Below are positions 44,701-53,737 of a stretch of DNA of 64,000 nucleotides, in pieces (the stretch's first letter is position 1; each line of letters begins with the position of its first letter). The notes under the pieces are model-generated. The model had not been told where the DNA came from and searched no databases. It saw only the letters and a program-made list of their open reading frames with translations. This DNA is from UMGS172 sp964424555 (lineage in GTDB: Bacteria > Bacillota > Clostridia > Oscillospirales > Acutalibacteraceae), in assembly GCA_964424555.1 (NCBI GenBank), contig CAYRIX010000001.1, positions 1 to 64,000 on the forward strand. The letters run 5' to 3'. The translations under genes were made by a program, and so were the position numbers.

Positions 44701-46739
44701 ATGATGCAGATAATGCCAACGTGTGGACTCCTGCCGCCATAACCTTCACCGCCACCGAGGCTACAGCTTTACAGTTGAGCTTGACCTCTGACGGAAATTC
44801 AAGCCTTTACATCGACGACCTTTTGGTATATAATGTAGATTATACTCCCGAAGCAACCGTTACAGCAGGCAACAGCACCATAACCGTTACCAATCCTGTA
44901 GCACAAAACAACATGCAAACAGGCAGTGTTACCGTCGAGCTTGCAGATGGCGAACAGCTCAAAGCAAACGGTATCACTATCACCTATAACCTGTACGCAA
45001 CCGCATTCAGCGAAGAAATCGAGTCCAGGGTCATCCTCTCTGAGGGTGCATACGACCTCGACAAGGATCAGGTTGACGGCAATGGCAACAAGTTCCTGTA
45101 CTTCGTTCCAGCCAATGCCAAGAATATCAAAATATCGGCAGAATTCGTTAGCTCTGATGAGACAAACCTTGATATTATTGCAGCATCTATCCGTCCCAAG
45201 ACCGATACATTGACCTCGGGTCTTCGTTTCCGTGGACGTGTTTACAACGATGCCAATATCACAAAGGTCGGTTTCCTGCTTGCACCCGAAAAGCTGGTAG
45301 TCGCCGCAGGCTATGAGACCCTCACCCTTGAGAATGCCGACGAGTGTAAAGCCGTTATCGGTGACGCAACCGGCGTTGTTTATGACAAGACCGATCTTTA
45401 TACCGATTATCAGGTCGTGCTGACCAAGATCGACAGCATTCTTGACACCAGCATTCAGTGTGTACTTTATGTTGAATACAGCGACGGCACCGTTACATAT
45501 GCCGATGCCAAGACACAGTCTCACGAAGGAATTAAAAGCGCTATGAACGTCCAGTACAGAGGCCTGCCTGCCACTTACTTCAGCGAGGAGTATGAGGATA
45601 CAAGAAATAAGCTCCTGCAGACCCAGAACGACGGAGCTTTCTCGTTCCTTTTGCTGACCGACATCCATATCGACTATGTCAAGACTGTTCTTGAGGGTGA
45701 GTATTGGTACACCACCCCCGTCGGTGAGACGCTGCCCGACCGTCCCAACATTCAAAACGAGATCGCAATGGTCATCGAGATAGCCAACACCACCGATGTA
45801 GACTGCATAATCCTGGGCGGTGACCTTATCCACGGCACCAACTCACATGCAAGCTCTATGGCCGATCTCAACTACCTTGCTCAGGTTTTCCAGAAGGCCA
45901 AGGTTCCCGTGCTTGCAAGCCGCGGTAACCACGACCGCAACGACTATCACGGCACACCCTGCGCTTTAACGAACATCATCACCAACGAGGAGTGGAGCAC
46001 CACTCTGATCGATCCGCTGGCTAAGGACGCTGTTGCAGTCCACGATGATGCAACCGATCAGTATTCATCTTACTACTATATGGACTTCCCCGAGAAGAAG
46101 ACCCGTGTTATCGTGCTTGATGCATGGAACTACCCCATTCTCACTACCGACGGCGTATACTCGGTATACCGTGTTGATAGCGGCTGGAGCATGTACGGCG
46201 ATAACGCACAGGTCGAATGGCTCGCCAAGGTGGCATTAGATGCCGAGCTTCAGGGTTGGAACTATGTTCTGTCCTCACACGCTCCTATTGTGGGCGATGA
46301 GTCCGGTTCCTCGACCAATGCCAAAACTATCCGCAGCATTATTGAGGCTTTCAACAATAAAACCACCGTGGATGTGTTTGGAACAACAATGGATTACTCC
46401 AACTACGACGGACAGATGCCTCTGAACGTTTCGGGTCACACCCACATCCAGTCTTGGAGAACCTTAGGTGATACCCTCGTAGCAGTAAACACCGGTTCGG
46501 GAAGATTCGCATATTACCCCACCGAGATCCTCTTCGATTCTGCAACGGGCAAAGAATACCAACCCGTACGTTGGGAGGGCACCTATTCACAGGCCTGCTT
46601 CGATGCTATTGTTTATGACCCCGCAATCAGCACCGTTCAGCGTTTCAACTTCGGTAACCGTCCCGATAACAAGTTTGTTATCACCGACAGCGGAATTGTC
46701 ATTACCGAAACACCGCACGAAGGTGAGTACGCCGAATAA
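41742..46739 (+). CDS. Giant secreted multidomain metallophosphoesterase
   Basis: A 1665-residue secreted protein. A signal peptide (about 1-32, ending VSAAT) is followed by three InlB-type repeats with the signature FLGWYSDPECT and ENETR-x-AYAKY (about 33-95, 610-675, 855-918). Between them stand four or five beta-sandwich modules resembling CBM4/9-type carbohydrate-binding domains, and a spacer near 1040-1290. The C-terminal calcineurin-like phosphoesterase (about 1296-1665) has DIHIDY, GGDLIHGT, RGNHDRNDYHG, SSHAPIVG and SGHTHIQ. No LPXTG motif or membrane anchor ends it. The start is TTG at 41742, since AGGAGG lies eight bases upstream; a GTG at 41733 overlaps that site. It heads a three-gene set of related phosphoesterases. 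Confidence 0.8.
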   Translation: MTTHFKKTISIAVALVMLLTMCLSAPLTVSAATVSVTVNNSGTVYTVNATVGEELAAPTERANGMSFLGWYSDPECTEEYGVVQENETRKAYAKYPSTYIPFNEKEYEVGSTIRDNSGSYSGAYVSSVVIDPDDADNKVFKLHSNDLYATVMLPLYDDADAAKYQLVEGHSYTISFKYKIPDSLTVSTVGLRITQGDSCASSGAKRKALDSETKKTITVSDLTVGQWYTYTAYFTPTATSTYTSPMISLYCEGTASAAFGAANYAYFDDVVITDNDAEYDIEIDNTYTSFEGCTVNYDGGFSSSTSASISTEAAHSGDSSLKIAPSGANKYRSYAYNAPSSALKLDSYTKYTISYWYMATAVAGSYTNIFTTLNGSGNVWDTNTQLDETSIHDSALNEWHKVEFTVISGDCSSQAYLTFGLHTAAAGTVVYIDDVSVTAVEYIGMHDYYCDFSADFSFYKTLKSNGDWPYYSSNVNFNTDDGVLYFPSTHTGTPSLSSAGWIQHFAPYDGNGYYQFEANTSYRVVVRYKQTAATDTNTGYFSIGTKTTIPKSETIKSLVINNLVGDTEWKEYTFDFVTDDLSSGQYLTLTFGSKDGSLVEYEVDYVKVTKGPFINNNGVISKNTTAAGYEIATPAYDTDKYSFIGWYSDPGCTQPFGVVRENETRTAYARYNKTVITFSEAEFTRKVTYRDDSEDYGGYESGIVLDPTNATNKVFKLHNPNIWSNFVIPVYDAKGVAGYPLIDSVEYTVTVDFMIPETVTAETLDIRMITGPLSEDGIGRMTYEATSEVYNISELEAGKWYTYTATFTVAAGTSASYPYPLIRFQYDGNGASATTEFAVNNYVYFDNVTVYNAAQFVDVTLNNRGSVSTVETIVGAELPAVNSNLDEQVFLGWYSDPECTTEYGTVQADETRTAYAKYDVTKITFGSGNKQLNAGDTYSVPCYDGVENTLNLEAGKTYAMRFIYKQLEGSAAGKLSVLGNELTFDAYDADNANVWTPAAITFTATEATALQLSLTSDGNSSLYIDDLLVYNVDYTPEATVTAGNSTITVTNPVAQNNMQTGSVTVELADGEQLKANGITITYNLYATAFSEEIESRVILSEGAYDLDKDQVDGNGNKFLYFVPANAKNIKISAEFVSSDETNLDIIAASIRPKTDTLTSGLRFRGRVYNDANITKVGFLLAPEKLVVAAGYETLTLENADECKAVIGDATGVVYDKTDLYTDYQVVLTKIDSILDTSIQCVLYVEYSDGTVTYADAKTQSHEGIKSAMNVQYRGLPATYFSEEYEDTRNKLLQTQNDGAFSFLLLTDIHIDYVKTVLEGEYWYTTPVGETLPDRPNIQNEIAMVIEIANTTDVDCIILGGDLIHGTNSHASSMADLNYLAQVFQKAKVPVLASRGNHDRNDYHGTPCALTNIITNEEWSTTLIDPLAKDAVAVHDDATDQYSSYYYMDFPEKKTRVIVLDAWNYPILTTDGVYSVYRVDSGWSMYGDNAQVEWLAKVALDAELQGWNYVLSSHAPIVGDESGSSTNAKTIRSIIEAFNNKTTVDVFGTTMDYSNYDGQMPLNVSGHTHIQSWRTLGDTLVAVNTGSGRFAYYPTEILFDSATGKEYQPVRWEGTYSQACFDAIVYDPAISTVQRFNFGNRPDNKFVITDSGIVITETPHEGEYAE

Positions 46740-46811
46740 AACCGTAATACATTTAATGTTTCATGAGATATGCATGATATCAGCAATTGACCTGATGCGT
46801 TTTTAGAGTTA

Positions 46812-46849
46812 AAATAAGGGGAGTAGGATACCTACTTCCCTTATTTGTT
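46812..46849 (+). terminator. Hairpin between first and second metallophosphoesterase genes
   Basis: A long stem AAATAAGGG-GAGTAGG/CCTAC-TT-CCCTTATTT lies directly before the ribosome site of the next gene. Only a short T-tract follows, so it may be a partial terminator or an RNA stability element that lowers expression of the downstream pair. Confidence 0.5.
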
Positions 46850-46861
46850 AGGAGTGATTTT

Positions 46862-48187
46862 ATGAAAAAGACCTTAAACTTTTTACGCAAGATCGTTATA
46901 CCTTTAAGTCTTGCTGTTTGTATTTTGCTTTTCTGCACTCAGTGCGGCTTGGAGGATATCACCAGCTCCCAAAGTTCCTCTTCTACCGACAGCAGCACAG
47001 GAAGCAACACTGCCACGGTGTCGACAGAAAGCTCAACCTCATCCGAAAACACTTCTTCGGTAATGTCCTATGAGGAAAGATACAACTCCATACTTCCTCA
47101 TTATGTTGAAGAATATAAGACAGTACGTGACAATGCGCTCAGTGTACACACCGAGGACGGCTTTTCGTTTGCGTTGCTATCTGACACCCATATCGACTAC
47201 AAGGGTGGCGCACAACCCGAGCGCCCTGTCATTGAGCGTGAGATAGACACTATTCTTGAGCTTGCCAAAACTGCCAAGATCGATTGTGTTATCTTGGGCG
47301 GAGACCTTATTCACGGTACTGCGGATCAGACCTCATCAACGGTTGATCTGAAATACTTTGCCAATGCCTTCAAGGATTGTCCCGTTCCCGTTCTTGTCAC
47401 ACGAGGCAATCACGATGCCAACGACTACCACGGAAAGCCCTGTGCAATGTTCCATATCATCACTCAGGAAATGTGGACCGACATCCTGCTCGACCCCGTT
47501 TCCAAGAACCTCGCAGTCCACGACCCCAATAACTCGAAATCGACCTATTACTATGTTGATTTCCCTGAGAAAAAAACCCGTGTCATAGTGCTTGATTGCT
47601 ACAACTATCCTGTTGTTTCAACCGATGGAAGAAATTGTGACTGGACAGCTGAAACATGGTCGGCGAATCACGGCATTGAGGATACACAGATAGATTGGCT
47701 TGCAGGCGTGGCAATATCGGCCGAGCTTGACGGTTGGAATTATGTCATTTCCTCCCATGCACCGCTGGTCGGTTCCGAAGGCTTCGGCGGACGTGATAAG
47801 GTCGTTAAGGTGCTGTCACATCTTAATAACGGTTACACCTATACCCTGTCGGACGGACGTGTTATAGACTATTCAACCTACAACTCGTATGCTCCCTTGT
47901 CAGTCAACGGTCATACCCATGTCAACGCTTTCATGTGCAACGACGTGGAAAAGTTCGTGCAGATCGGTGTAGGCTCGGGCAAGGTCTCGTACTATGAAAG
48001 CAAGCTGGATTACTACGCAAACAGCTACACCGCCGATTGGGTCTATCATCCTTATCGTCAATTCGGAGATATTACCGAAGCAACCTTTGATGTCATCACC
48101 CTTTCTGACTCGGGCCAAGCCAACCGTTTTGCTTTCGGCGCAGGTGAAGATAACCATTTCGATATATCAAGCTACATCAAAAAATGA
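46862..48187 (+). CDS. Membrane-anchored or secreted metallophosphoesterase
   Basis: A 441-residue homologue of the C-terminal domain of the giant protein. A signal sequence (about 1-28) ends in two cysteines (LLFCTQCG); neither fits a classical lipobox, so lipid anchoring is possible but unsure. A serine/threonine-rich linker (about 34-66) follows. The phosphoesterase domain (about 98-441) has DTHIDYKGG, GGDLIHGT, RGNHDANDYHG, SSHAPLVG and NGHTHVN. Conservation with the other two extends to PEKKTRVIVLD. It ends 26 bases before the third gene and shares its transcript. Confidence 0.8.
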   Translation: MKKTLNFLRKIVIPLSLAVCILLFCTQCGLEDITSSQSSSSTDSSTGSNTATVSTESSTSSENTSSVMSYEERYNSILPHYVEEYKTVRDNALSVHTEDGFSFALLSDTHIDYKGGAQPERPVIEREIDTILELAKTAKIDCVILGGDLIHGTADQTSSTVDLKYFANAFKDCPVPVLVTRGNHDANDYHGKPCAMFHIITQEMWTDILLDPVSKNLAVHDPNNSKSTYYYVDFPEKKTRVIVLDCYNYPVVSTDGRNCDWTAETWSANHGIEDTQIDWLAGVAISAELDGWNYVISSHAPLVGSEGFGGRDKVVKVLSHLNNGYTYTLSDGRVIDYSTYNSYAPLSVNGHTHVNAFMCNDVEKFVQIGVGSGKVSYYESKLDYYANSYTADWVYHPYRQFGDITEATFDVITLSDSGQANRFAFGAGEDNHFDISSYIKK

Positions 48188-48213
48188 CCCTCACCCCTTT
48201 TGGAGATGATATA

Positions 48214-49350
48214 ATGGCAACCGCAAAAATTGACCCTATTTATATTGAAGAGTTTAATGATACAGTTGAAAAAGCAAAACCGCTTATTACCGACACATCC
48301 TTTTGTGTTTTGCTAATGTCGGATGCTCATATTGAGTATTCGGGAGGCTTGGAGCCTGAGCGCCCCGGTATTATGCGTCAGCTTGATGCCATTCAGGCTC
48401 TGGCCAAGGAGATCGGTGCCGATGCTATAATGCTTGGCGGTGATATTCTTCACGGAACAAATTCACGTGAGGGTGCACTCAAAGACCTCAGTGTATATGC
48501 CGAAAGCTTTATGAATTCACCCGTACCTGTGTTACCCGCCAGAGGCAATCACGATGACAACGGCTACCACAACACCAAGGACCGACCCGAGCCGAAGTAC
48601 AACCCTCACTACTGCCCTATAGAGTACATTGTCAACCAACAGATGTGGACCGATACTTTAGTCGACCGTGTTTGTAAAGGCAAGGCAGTCCATGCCGACG
48701 GTGACCCGAAATCGACCTACTATTATGCCGATTTCGAGGACAAAAAGGTCAGAATGATCTTCCTTGACGCTTACGATTATCCTTATGTTTCATCAAACGG
48801 CATACATATCGATACGGCTTCCGAAGGCTGGAACCATGTTCCTGATCACCAGATAAAATGGCTGTGCGATGTGGCGCTCGATCCCACAAAGGCAGGCTGG
48901 AATTACATCATCGGTTCTCACGCACCGCTTAAAAACTTCGGAACCTACCGCAACCACAAGGAGATAATGGCAGTTTTCTCGGCCTTCAACAACCGTCAGA
49001 TCTACAAAAATGAGCGTCTCGGAATAGTTAAGGACTTCACCAAGGCTACTGCTTCAACTCCGATGCAGTTGTTCGGTCACACCCATCTAACCGTCACCAA
49101 GTCCTGCAAGGACGAAAAGATGCAGTTGATCGGTGTCGGAAGTGCTAAGGTTTCGTTCTATCCGAGACCCATCCATGATCTACTCGCACATGGCGATTAC
49201 GATTACGGTGAGATGCACCCAAGAAAAGCAGGTGATTACACCGAGGCCAACATCGATGTTATAATAATGGACAAAGGCAAAATAACAAAAGTCCGCTTCG
49301 GCGCAGGTGTTGACCAAACCTTCGACGCAACCGATTTTATGAATTATTAA
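48214..49350 (+). CDS. Cytoplasmic metallophosphoesterase of the same family
   Basis: A 378-residue phosphoesterase without a signal peptide. Motifs are SDAHIEYSGG, GGDILHGT, RGNHDDNGYH, GSHAPL and FGHTHLT. An insert (RPEPKYNPHYCP) after GNHD distinguishes it from the two exported relatives. Start 48214 follows GGAG; an upstream ATG at 48184 overlaps the previous stop. With one exported, one anchored and one internal copy, a shared phosphate-containing substrate handled in three places is an attractive but unproven reading. Confidence 0.82.
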   Translation: MATAKIDPIYIEEFNDTVEKAKPLITDTSFCVLLMSDAHIEYSGGLEPERPGIMRQLDAIQALAKEIGADAIMLGGDILHGTNSREGALKDLSVYAESFMNSPVPVLPARGNHDDNGYHNTKDRPEPKYNPHYCPIEYIVNQQMWTDTLVDRVCKGKAVHADGDPKSTYYYADFEDKKVRMIFLDAYDYPYVSSNGIHIDTASEGWNHVPDHQIKWLCDVALDPTKAGWNYIIGSHAPLKNFGTYRNHKEIMAVFSAFNNRQIYKNERLGIVKDFTKATASTPMQLFGHTHLTVTKSCKDEKMQLIGVGSAKVSFYPRPIHDLLAHGDYDYGEMHPRKAGDYTEANIDVIIMDKGKITKVRFGAGVDQTFDATDFMNY

Positions 49351-49352
49351 GC

Positions 49353-49380
49353 ACGGAACGACGGGGCGTCGTTCCCTACA
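49353..49380. repeat. GGAACGAC/CGTCGTTCC palindrome
   Basis: A short palindrome GGAACGACG-GGG-CGTCGTTCC followed by CTAC. It resembles the family with core GAGCGACGCCCTCGTC at 49479 and 55205. Confidence 0.5.
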
Positions 49381-49411
49381 AAAAAAGAACGCCATACGGC
49401 GTTCTTTTTTT
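49378..49411. terminator. Terminator after phosphoesterase cluster
   Basis: The stem AAAAAAAGAACGCC/GGCGTTCTTTTTT with loop ATAC ends in a long T-run. Both strands are suited. Confidence 0.85.
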
Positions 49412-49478
49412 ATCAACGCATTACTTTGTTGCTAAAAAGTTATTACTCCATAAACAACTCCGGAAATCAAAAAAGTAG

Positions 49479-49503
49479 GGAGCGACGCCCTCGTCACTCC
49501 GCA
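49479..49503 (+). repeat. GAGCGACGCCCTCGTC repeat, single arm
   Basis: GGGAGCGACGCCCTCGTC followed by ACTCCGC (49479-49503) equals, with one change, the left arm of the long inverted repeat at 55205-55229. It lies just before the dus stop codon on the other strand. Confidence 0.6.
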
Positions 49504-49506
49504 ACT

Positions 49507-50478
49507 TTATACCTTATTCAGTTCCATTGCTTTTTTGACAATTTCAATTATATCATCCTGTGAGGTTATGCAACCTGCCATCCGACGAAGCTCGGCGGCA
49601 CCGTTTAAGCCCTTCATATACCACGCGACGTGCTTTCTCGCTTCCATCATTGCGATTTTGGTGCCTTTGTATTCTTCCATGCGTCTGACATGATCTATCA
49701 ACGTCAGCATCTTTTTTTCGAGCGGAGGATCGGGCAAAATAACCTCATGCTCTAAGTATGCGTTTATCTGTGAGAATATCCAAGGCTGACCCATTGCGGC
49801 TCGGCCAACCATCACAAAATCGCAACCCGTTTCTTCGTACATTTTAGCGGCGGCTTTTGGCGAATCAATGTCACCGTTGGCAATAACGGGCACCTTGACC
49901 GCATCTTTCACGGCACGGATGATGTCGATATCCACGGGCGGTGCGTACATCTGCACCCGAGTTCTGCCATGAACCGTGATAGCCTGAGCCCCTGCCGACT
50001 CAACAAGCTTAGCCAGCTCTACGGCATTTTTGCTCGTGTCATCCCATCCTGCTCGCATCTTGACGGTTACAGGCACTTTGACAGCCTTCACAACCACCTC
50101 AACGATACGTGTGGCAAGGTTTGGGTCCTTCATCAATGCACTTCCGCCACCCGACGACACCGCCACCTTTGGTGCAGGACAACCCATGTTGATGTCGATA
50201 AAATCAGGGCCGTAACTTTCAGCCAATTTTGCCGCCTCGGCCATTGTATCAGGTTCACAGCCAAATAACTGCGAGCCGTAAGGCCTTTCCGACGCATTGA
50301 CCTCAAGGTAAGTCGCTGATTTTTTATCACCAAGGCTTATCCCCTTTGCACTTGCCAGCTCACCCACAGCATAAGCCGCACCGTGCTCACGACAGATCTC
50401 ACGCATAGCACGGTCCGCCACCCCCGCCATCGGTGCAAGACAAGCATATCCTTTTATTTCCAAGTTTCCTATTTTCAT
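49507..50478 (-). CDS. dusB: tRNA-dihydrouridine synthase DusB type
   Basis: A 323-residue FMN-dependent enzyme that reduces uridines to dihydrouridine in tRNA. The barrel starts with LAPMAGVADRAMR; the catalytic cysteine is C100 in INMGCPAPKV, and the VTVKMRAGWDD, ITVHGRTR, ANGDIDS and MVGRAAMGQPW stretches bind FMN and phosphate. It has its own transcript in the gap between the phosphoesterase cluster and polA. Confidence 0.95.
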   Translation of the reverse strand: MKIGNLEIKGYACLAPMAGVADRAMREICREHGAAYAVGELASAKGISLGDKKSATYLEVNASERPYGSQLFGCEPDTMAEAAKLAESYGPDFIDINMGCPAPKVAVSSGGGSALMKDPNLATRIVEVVVKAVKVPVTVKMRAGWDDTSKNAVELAKLVESAGAQAITVHGRTRVQMYAPPVDIDIIRAVKDAVKVPVIANGDIDSPKAAAKMYEETGCDFVMVGRAAMGQPWIFSQINAYLEHEVILPDPPLEKKMLTLIDHVRRMEEYKGTKIAMMEARKHVAWYMKGLNGAAELRRMAGCITSQDDIIEIVKKAMELNKV

Positions 50479-50569
50479 AAAGTATTACCTTTTTGATTTC
50501 TAAAAGTTATCCTTGCAGATTATATCACATTCCTTAAAAATTTACAAGCAGACAAAAGCTCTTTTCACC

Positions 50570-50625
50570 GCTCAGAATGACACTGCCAACCTTATTGGCT
50601 GTCATTCTGAGCCATGGGCGAAGAA
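50570..50625. repeat. GTCATTCTGAGC-type intergenic repeat
   Basis: Perfect 13-bp inverted arms GCTCAGAATGACA (50570-50582) and TGTCATTCTGAGC (50600-50612) enclose 17 bases, followed by GGGCGAAGAATTTTTAT. The right half equals the repeat near 35511-35540. A degenerate relative (TGTCATTCTTAGTTCAGGATGACG) stands upstream of the SDR gene near 30684. Confidence 0.65.
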
Positions 50626-50660
50626 TTTTTATAAACTTTTCTTAATTCAACAATTTATAT

Positions 50661-50689
50661 TTGTGTTTTTGTTGGTTTAATGGTACAAT
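50661..50689 (+). promoter_or_regulatory. Promoter of polA operon
   Basis: TTGTGT (50661-50666), 17 bases, TACAAT (50684-50689), about 78 bases before polA. Confidence 0.45.
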
Positions 50690-50766
50690 ATATTTGTATA
50701 ATTATGTAATGTTGCAGGTTTTGGGTTTTTGACCCCGTAACAATGGCCTGCTTTTAGGAGATTTTT

Positions 50767-53304
50767 ATGAAAATTCTTGCTATTGACGGCAACAGCATCA
50801 TCAACCGTGCGTTTTACGGAATCAAACTGCTGACCACCAAATCGGGGCTTTATACCAACGGCGTTTACGGGTTTATGAGCATTCTGAACCGCCTTTTGGA
50901 GGCAGAAGAGCCAGACGGCGTTGTTGTGGCGTTTGATCTTCACGCACCCACCTTCCGCCACAAGGAATATGCCGAATATAAGGCAGGCCGTAAGGGTATG
51001 CCCGACGAGCTGCGCTCACAGATGCCGTTGCTCAAAAAACTGCTGACCCTTTTTGGCTACACCTGTCTTGAAATGGAGGGCTTTGAGGCTGACGATATTC
51101 TGGGCACAATGGCGACTTTGTGTGAAAACAGTGGCAACACCTGTGTTATCGCCACGGGTGACCGTGACTCGTTCCAGCTTGTGTCCGATTCGACCAAGGT
51201 GTTACTGTCGGCCACAAAAATGGGTCGTCCCGAAATAACCCCTTATACCCCTGAGACCATTTTTGAAAAATACGGTGTTAAGCCTATACAGATGATCGAA
51301 ATAAAGGCTCTGCAGGGTGATGCCTCCGACCACATTCCCGGTGTCCCCGGTGTCGGTGAAAAGACCGCCGACGAACTTATCAGGAAATACGGGGATATCG
51401 AATATATCTACAACAACCTCGATGAGCTGGACATCCGTGACTCCTTACGCCTAAAGCTTGCGGCAGGCAAGGATTCGGCCTACCTGAGTAGATTTTTGGG
51501 CACCATTAACCGTGAGGTGCCGATAGATAATAATATTGAAAACTACAAAATAGGCAAACGACAGGATACTGAGCTTGCCAAGATGCTTTCCGAGCTTGAG
51601 TTTTTCTCAATGCTTGAAAAATTAGGCCTTTCGGCCGTTGAGTGCGCTCCCGTGACCGCAGAAGCCAAAGCCTATTCGGTCGCAAGTGAGTTCGAGGTGC
51701 TTGCCGAGGCTGAAAAGTCACTTGTCTGTGACATTCTGATGGTTGACGGCTCTATTCTTGCTGTGTCAAACCAAAAGGTTGCCAAAACCGATATCGACAC
51801 CATTGCCACCGTGCTTGGAAATGACAAGATAGCCAAACGCATTTATGACTCAAAGCAATTGCACAAAGCTTGCATTGAAAAAGGGATCGAGGTCAACAAC
51901 GTGGCATTCGACACAGTGCTGGCAGGCTATCTTATTAACCCCTCATCATCTGAATACTCATTGGCGAGACTTTCCGAGGAATACCTCATCCCTACCCCTG
52001 AGCTTGACGGTGAAGACTATGCGGCGGCAGCTTTGTCGACCGAAGTAATGGATAAGCTGACCTCCGTTTTATGCGAAACGGCGCAGGATAAACTGCTACA
52101 CGATATTGAGATACCGTTGGCCAAGGTACTTGCCGAAATGGAGTACGCAGGCTTCCTTGTGGACACCGATGCTATTGTTAATTACGGCAATATTTTGGGT
52201 GAACGCATTTCCGAGCTTGAGCAGGCCATCTACTCCGAGGTCGGTTACGAATTCAACCTAAACTCGCCCAAGCAGTTGGGCGTTGCTCTGTTTGAAAAAT
52301 TGGGACTTCCTTGCAAGAAAAAGACCAAGAGCGGATATTCCACCAATGCCGATGTGCTTGAGGAGTTGAAGCCTTTGCACCCTGCTGTTGAGCATCTGCT
52401 TGAATACCGCACACTGGCCAAGCTGAAATCGACCTACTGCGACGGCCTTACCGCAGTTGTAGCCGCCGACGGTCGCATACACTCCACCCTTAATCAAACC
52501 GAAACTCGAACAGGGCGCATCAGCTCGTCCGAGCCTAATTTGCAGAATATACCCGTTCGCCGTCCTGAGGGAAAAGAGCTTCGCAGATTCTTTAAAGCAA
52601 AAGACGGTTATGTGCTTTGCGATGCCGACTATTCGCAGATAGAACTGCGAGTCTTGGCGCACATCGCCAACGACCAAAATATGATAAATGCATTTCTTAG
52701 CGGCACCGATATCCACACGCTGACCGCAAGTCAAGTCTTTAATATGCCTGTGAACATGGTCACCCCACAGATGAGATCGAGTGCTAAGGCCGTCAATTTC
52801 GGCATTGTTTACGGCATCGGTCCGTTCTCATTGGGTAAGGACATCGGCGTTTCGACTAAAGAAGCAAGCGCCTATATAAAGGGCTACCTTGCCACCTACC
52901 CCGAGGTCGATGCGTATATGCACCGTGTGGTCGAGAAAGCAAAGGAATCAGGCTATGCCGAAACGGTTTTCGGTCGAAGAAGGCTGTTGCCCGAGCTTAA
53001 AAATTCCAACGGAATGCTTAGAGCTTTCGGCGAGCGTGTTGCACGAAATATGCCTATTCAAGGCACTGCCGCTGACATTATCAAGATAGCAATGATTCGT
53101 GTGTCAAAGCGCTTGAAAAAGGAAATTCCCGAAGCTGCCCTCATTATGCAGGTACACGATGAGCTCATCGTCGAAGCACCTGAAGAAAAATCCGAGCTTG
53201 CCTGCAAAATACTCAAAGAAGAAATGGAAAATGCCGTACAGCTTAAGGTGCCGTTGACCGTTGACGCTCATTTTGGGCCTACTTGGTACGATGCAAAGGA
53301 CTGA
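50767..53304 (+). CDS. polA: DNA polymerase I
   Basis: An 845-residue polymerase used for repair and Okazaki fragment maturation. The N-terminal 5'-3' exonuclease (about 1-290) has FDLHAPTFRHKEY, FEADDILGT and GVPGVGEKTA. The middle 3'-5' exonuclease-like domain (about 300-465) lacks the acidic proofreading residues (no DTET-type motif), as in other Firmicutes enzymes. The polymerase domain (about 480-845) has CDADYSQIELRVLAHI (motif A), RSSAKAVNFGIVYGIG (motif B) and QVHDELIVEAP (motif C). It heads a cluster of polA, a phosphatase, rimI and tsaD. Confidence 0.97.
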   Translation: MKILAIDGNSIINRAFYGIKLLTTKSGLYTNGVYGFMSILNRLLEAEEPDGVVVAFDLHAPTFRHKEYAEYKAGRKGMPDELRSQMPLLKKLLTLFGYTCLEMEGFEADDILGTMATLCENSGNTCVIATGDRDSFQLVSDSTKVLLSATKMGRPEITPYTPETIFEKYGVKPIQMIEIKALQGDASDHIPGVPGVGEKTADELIRKYGDIEYIYNNLDELDIRDSLRLKLAAGKDSAYLSRFLGTINREVPIDNNIENYKIGKRQDTELAKMLSELEFFSMLEKLGLSAVECAPVTAEAKAYSVASEFEVLAEAEKSLVCDILMVDGSILAVSNQKVAKTDIDTIATVLGNDKIAKRIYDSKQLHKACIEKGIEVNNVAFDTVLAGYLINPSSSEYSLARLSEEYLIPTPELDGEDYAAAALSTEVMDKLTSVLCETAQDKLLHDIEIPLAKVLAEMEYAGFLVDTDAIVNYGNILGERISELEQAIYSEVGYEFNLNSPKQLGVALFEKLGLPCKKKTKSGYSTNADVLEELKPLHPAVEHLLEYRTLAKLKSTYCDGLTAVVAADGRIHSTLNQTETRTGRISSSEPNLQNIPVRRPEGKELRRFFKAKDGYVLCDADYSQIELRVLAHIANDQNMINAFLSGTDIHTLTASQVFNMPVNMVTPQMRSSAKAVNFGIVYGIGPFSLGKDIGVSTKEASAYIKGYLATYPEVDAYMHRVVEKAKESGYAETVFGRRRLLPELKNSNGMLRAFGERVARNMPIQGTAADIIKIAMIRVSKRLKKEIPEAALIMQVHDELIVEAPEEKSELACKILKEEMENAVQLKVPLTVDAHFGPTWYDAKD

Positions 53305-53311
53305 TAGAACC

Positions 53312-53737
53312 GTGAAAAAACTAATTATCTTCCTGTGCACGGGTAACACCTGCCGAAGCCCTATGGCAGCGGCTCTGTTTGAGAACGGATTAACCTGTGA
53401 AGAACGTGAGAGCTATGAGGCAAGAAGCTTCGGACTTGCCGCTTTCGGCGGTGAGCCTGCGTCTCGATATGCGGTCGAAGTAATGCGTGACTGTGGTATT
53501 GACATATCTGCTCACCGTTCGACACCGCTTAACCGCTATGCCCTATCAGAAGCCACACTTGTGGTCTGCATGACCGAGGCACATTCACGTGTGCTGTTAC
53601 AGGTGGGTGTCGCCCCCGAAAAATTAGTCGTTTTCGACATTCCCGACCCTTATAAAGGCACTGTGCAAGATTACCGCCGTTGTGCCGAAAAGATAAAAAT
53701 GGAGTTAAACAAAGTTTATGACAGGATCAGAAATTAA
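53312..53737 (+). CDS. Low-molecular-weight protein-tyrosine phosphatase family
   Basis: A 141-residue phosphatase/arsenate reductase-like protein. The P-loop is C9-TGNTC-R15-S, and the general acid lies in DIPDPYKG. Such enzymes act on protein tyrosine or arginine phosphates in Firmicutes. Start GTG at 53312 gives the usual family N-terminus MKKLIIFLCTGN, with AAAGGA at 53295-53300; upstream in-frame starts would extend into polA. It overlaps rimI by 20 bases. Confidence 0.88.
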   Translation: MKKLIIFLCTGNTCRSPMAAALFENGLTCEERESYEARSFGLAAFGGEPASRYAVEVMRDCGIDISAHRSTPLNRYALSEATLVVCMTEAHSRVLLQVGVAPEKLVVFDIPDPYKGTVQDYRRCAEKIKMELNKVYDRIRN

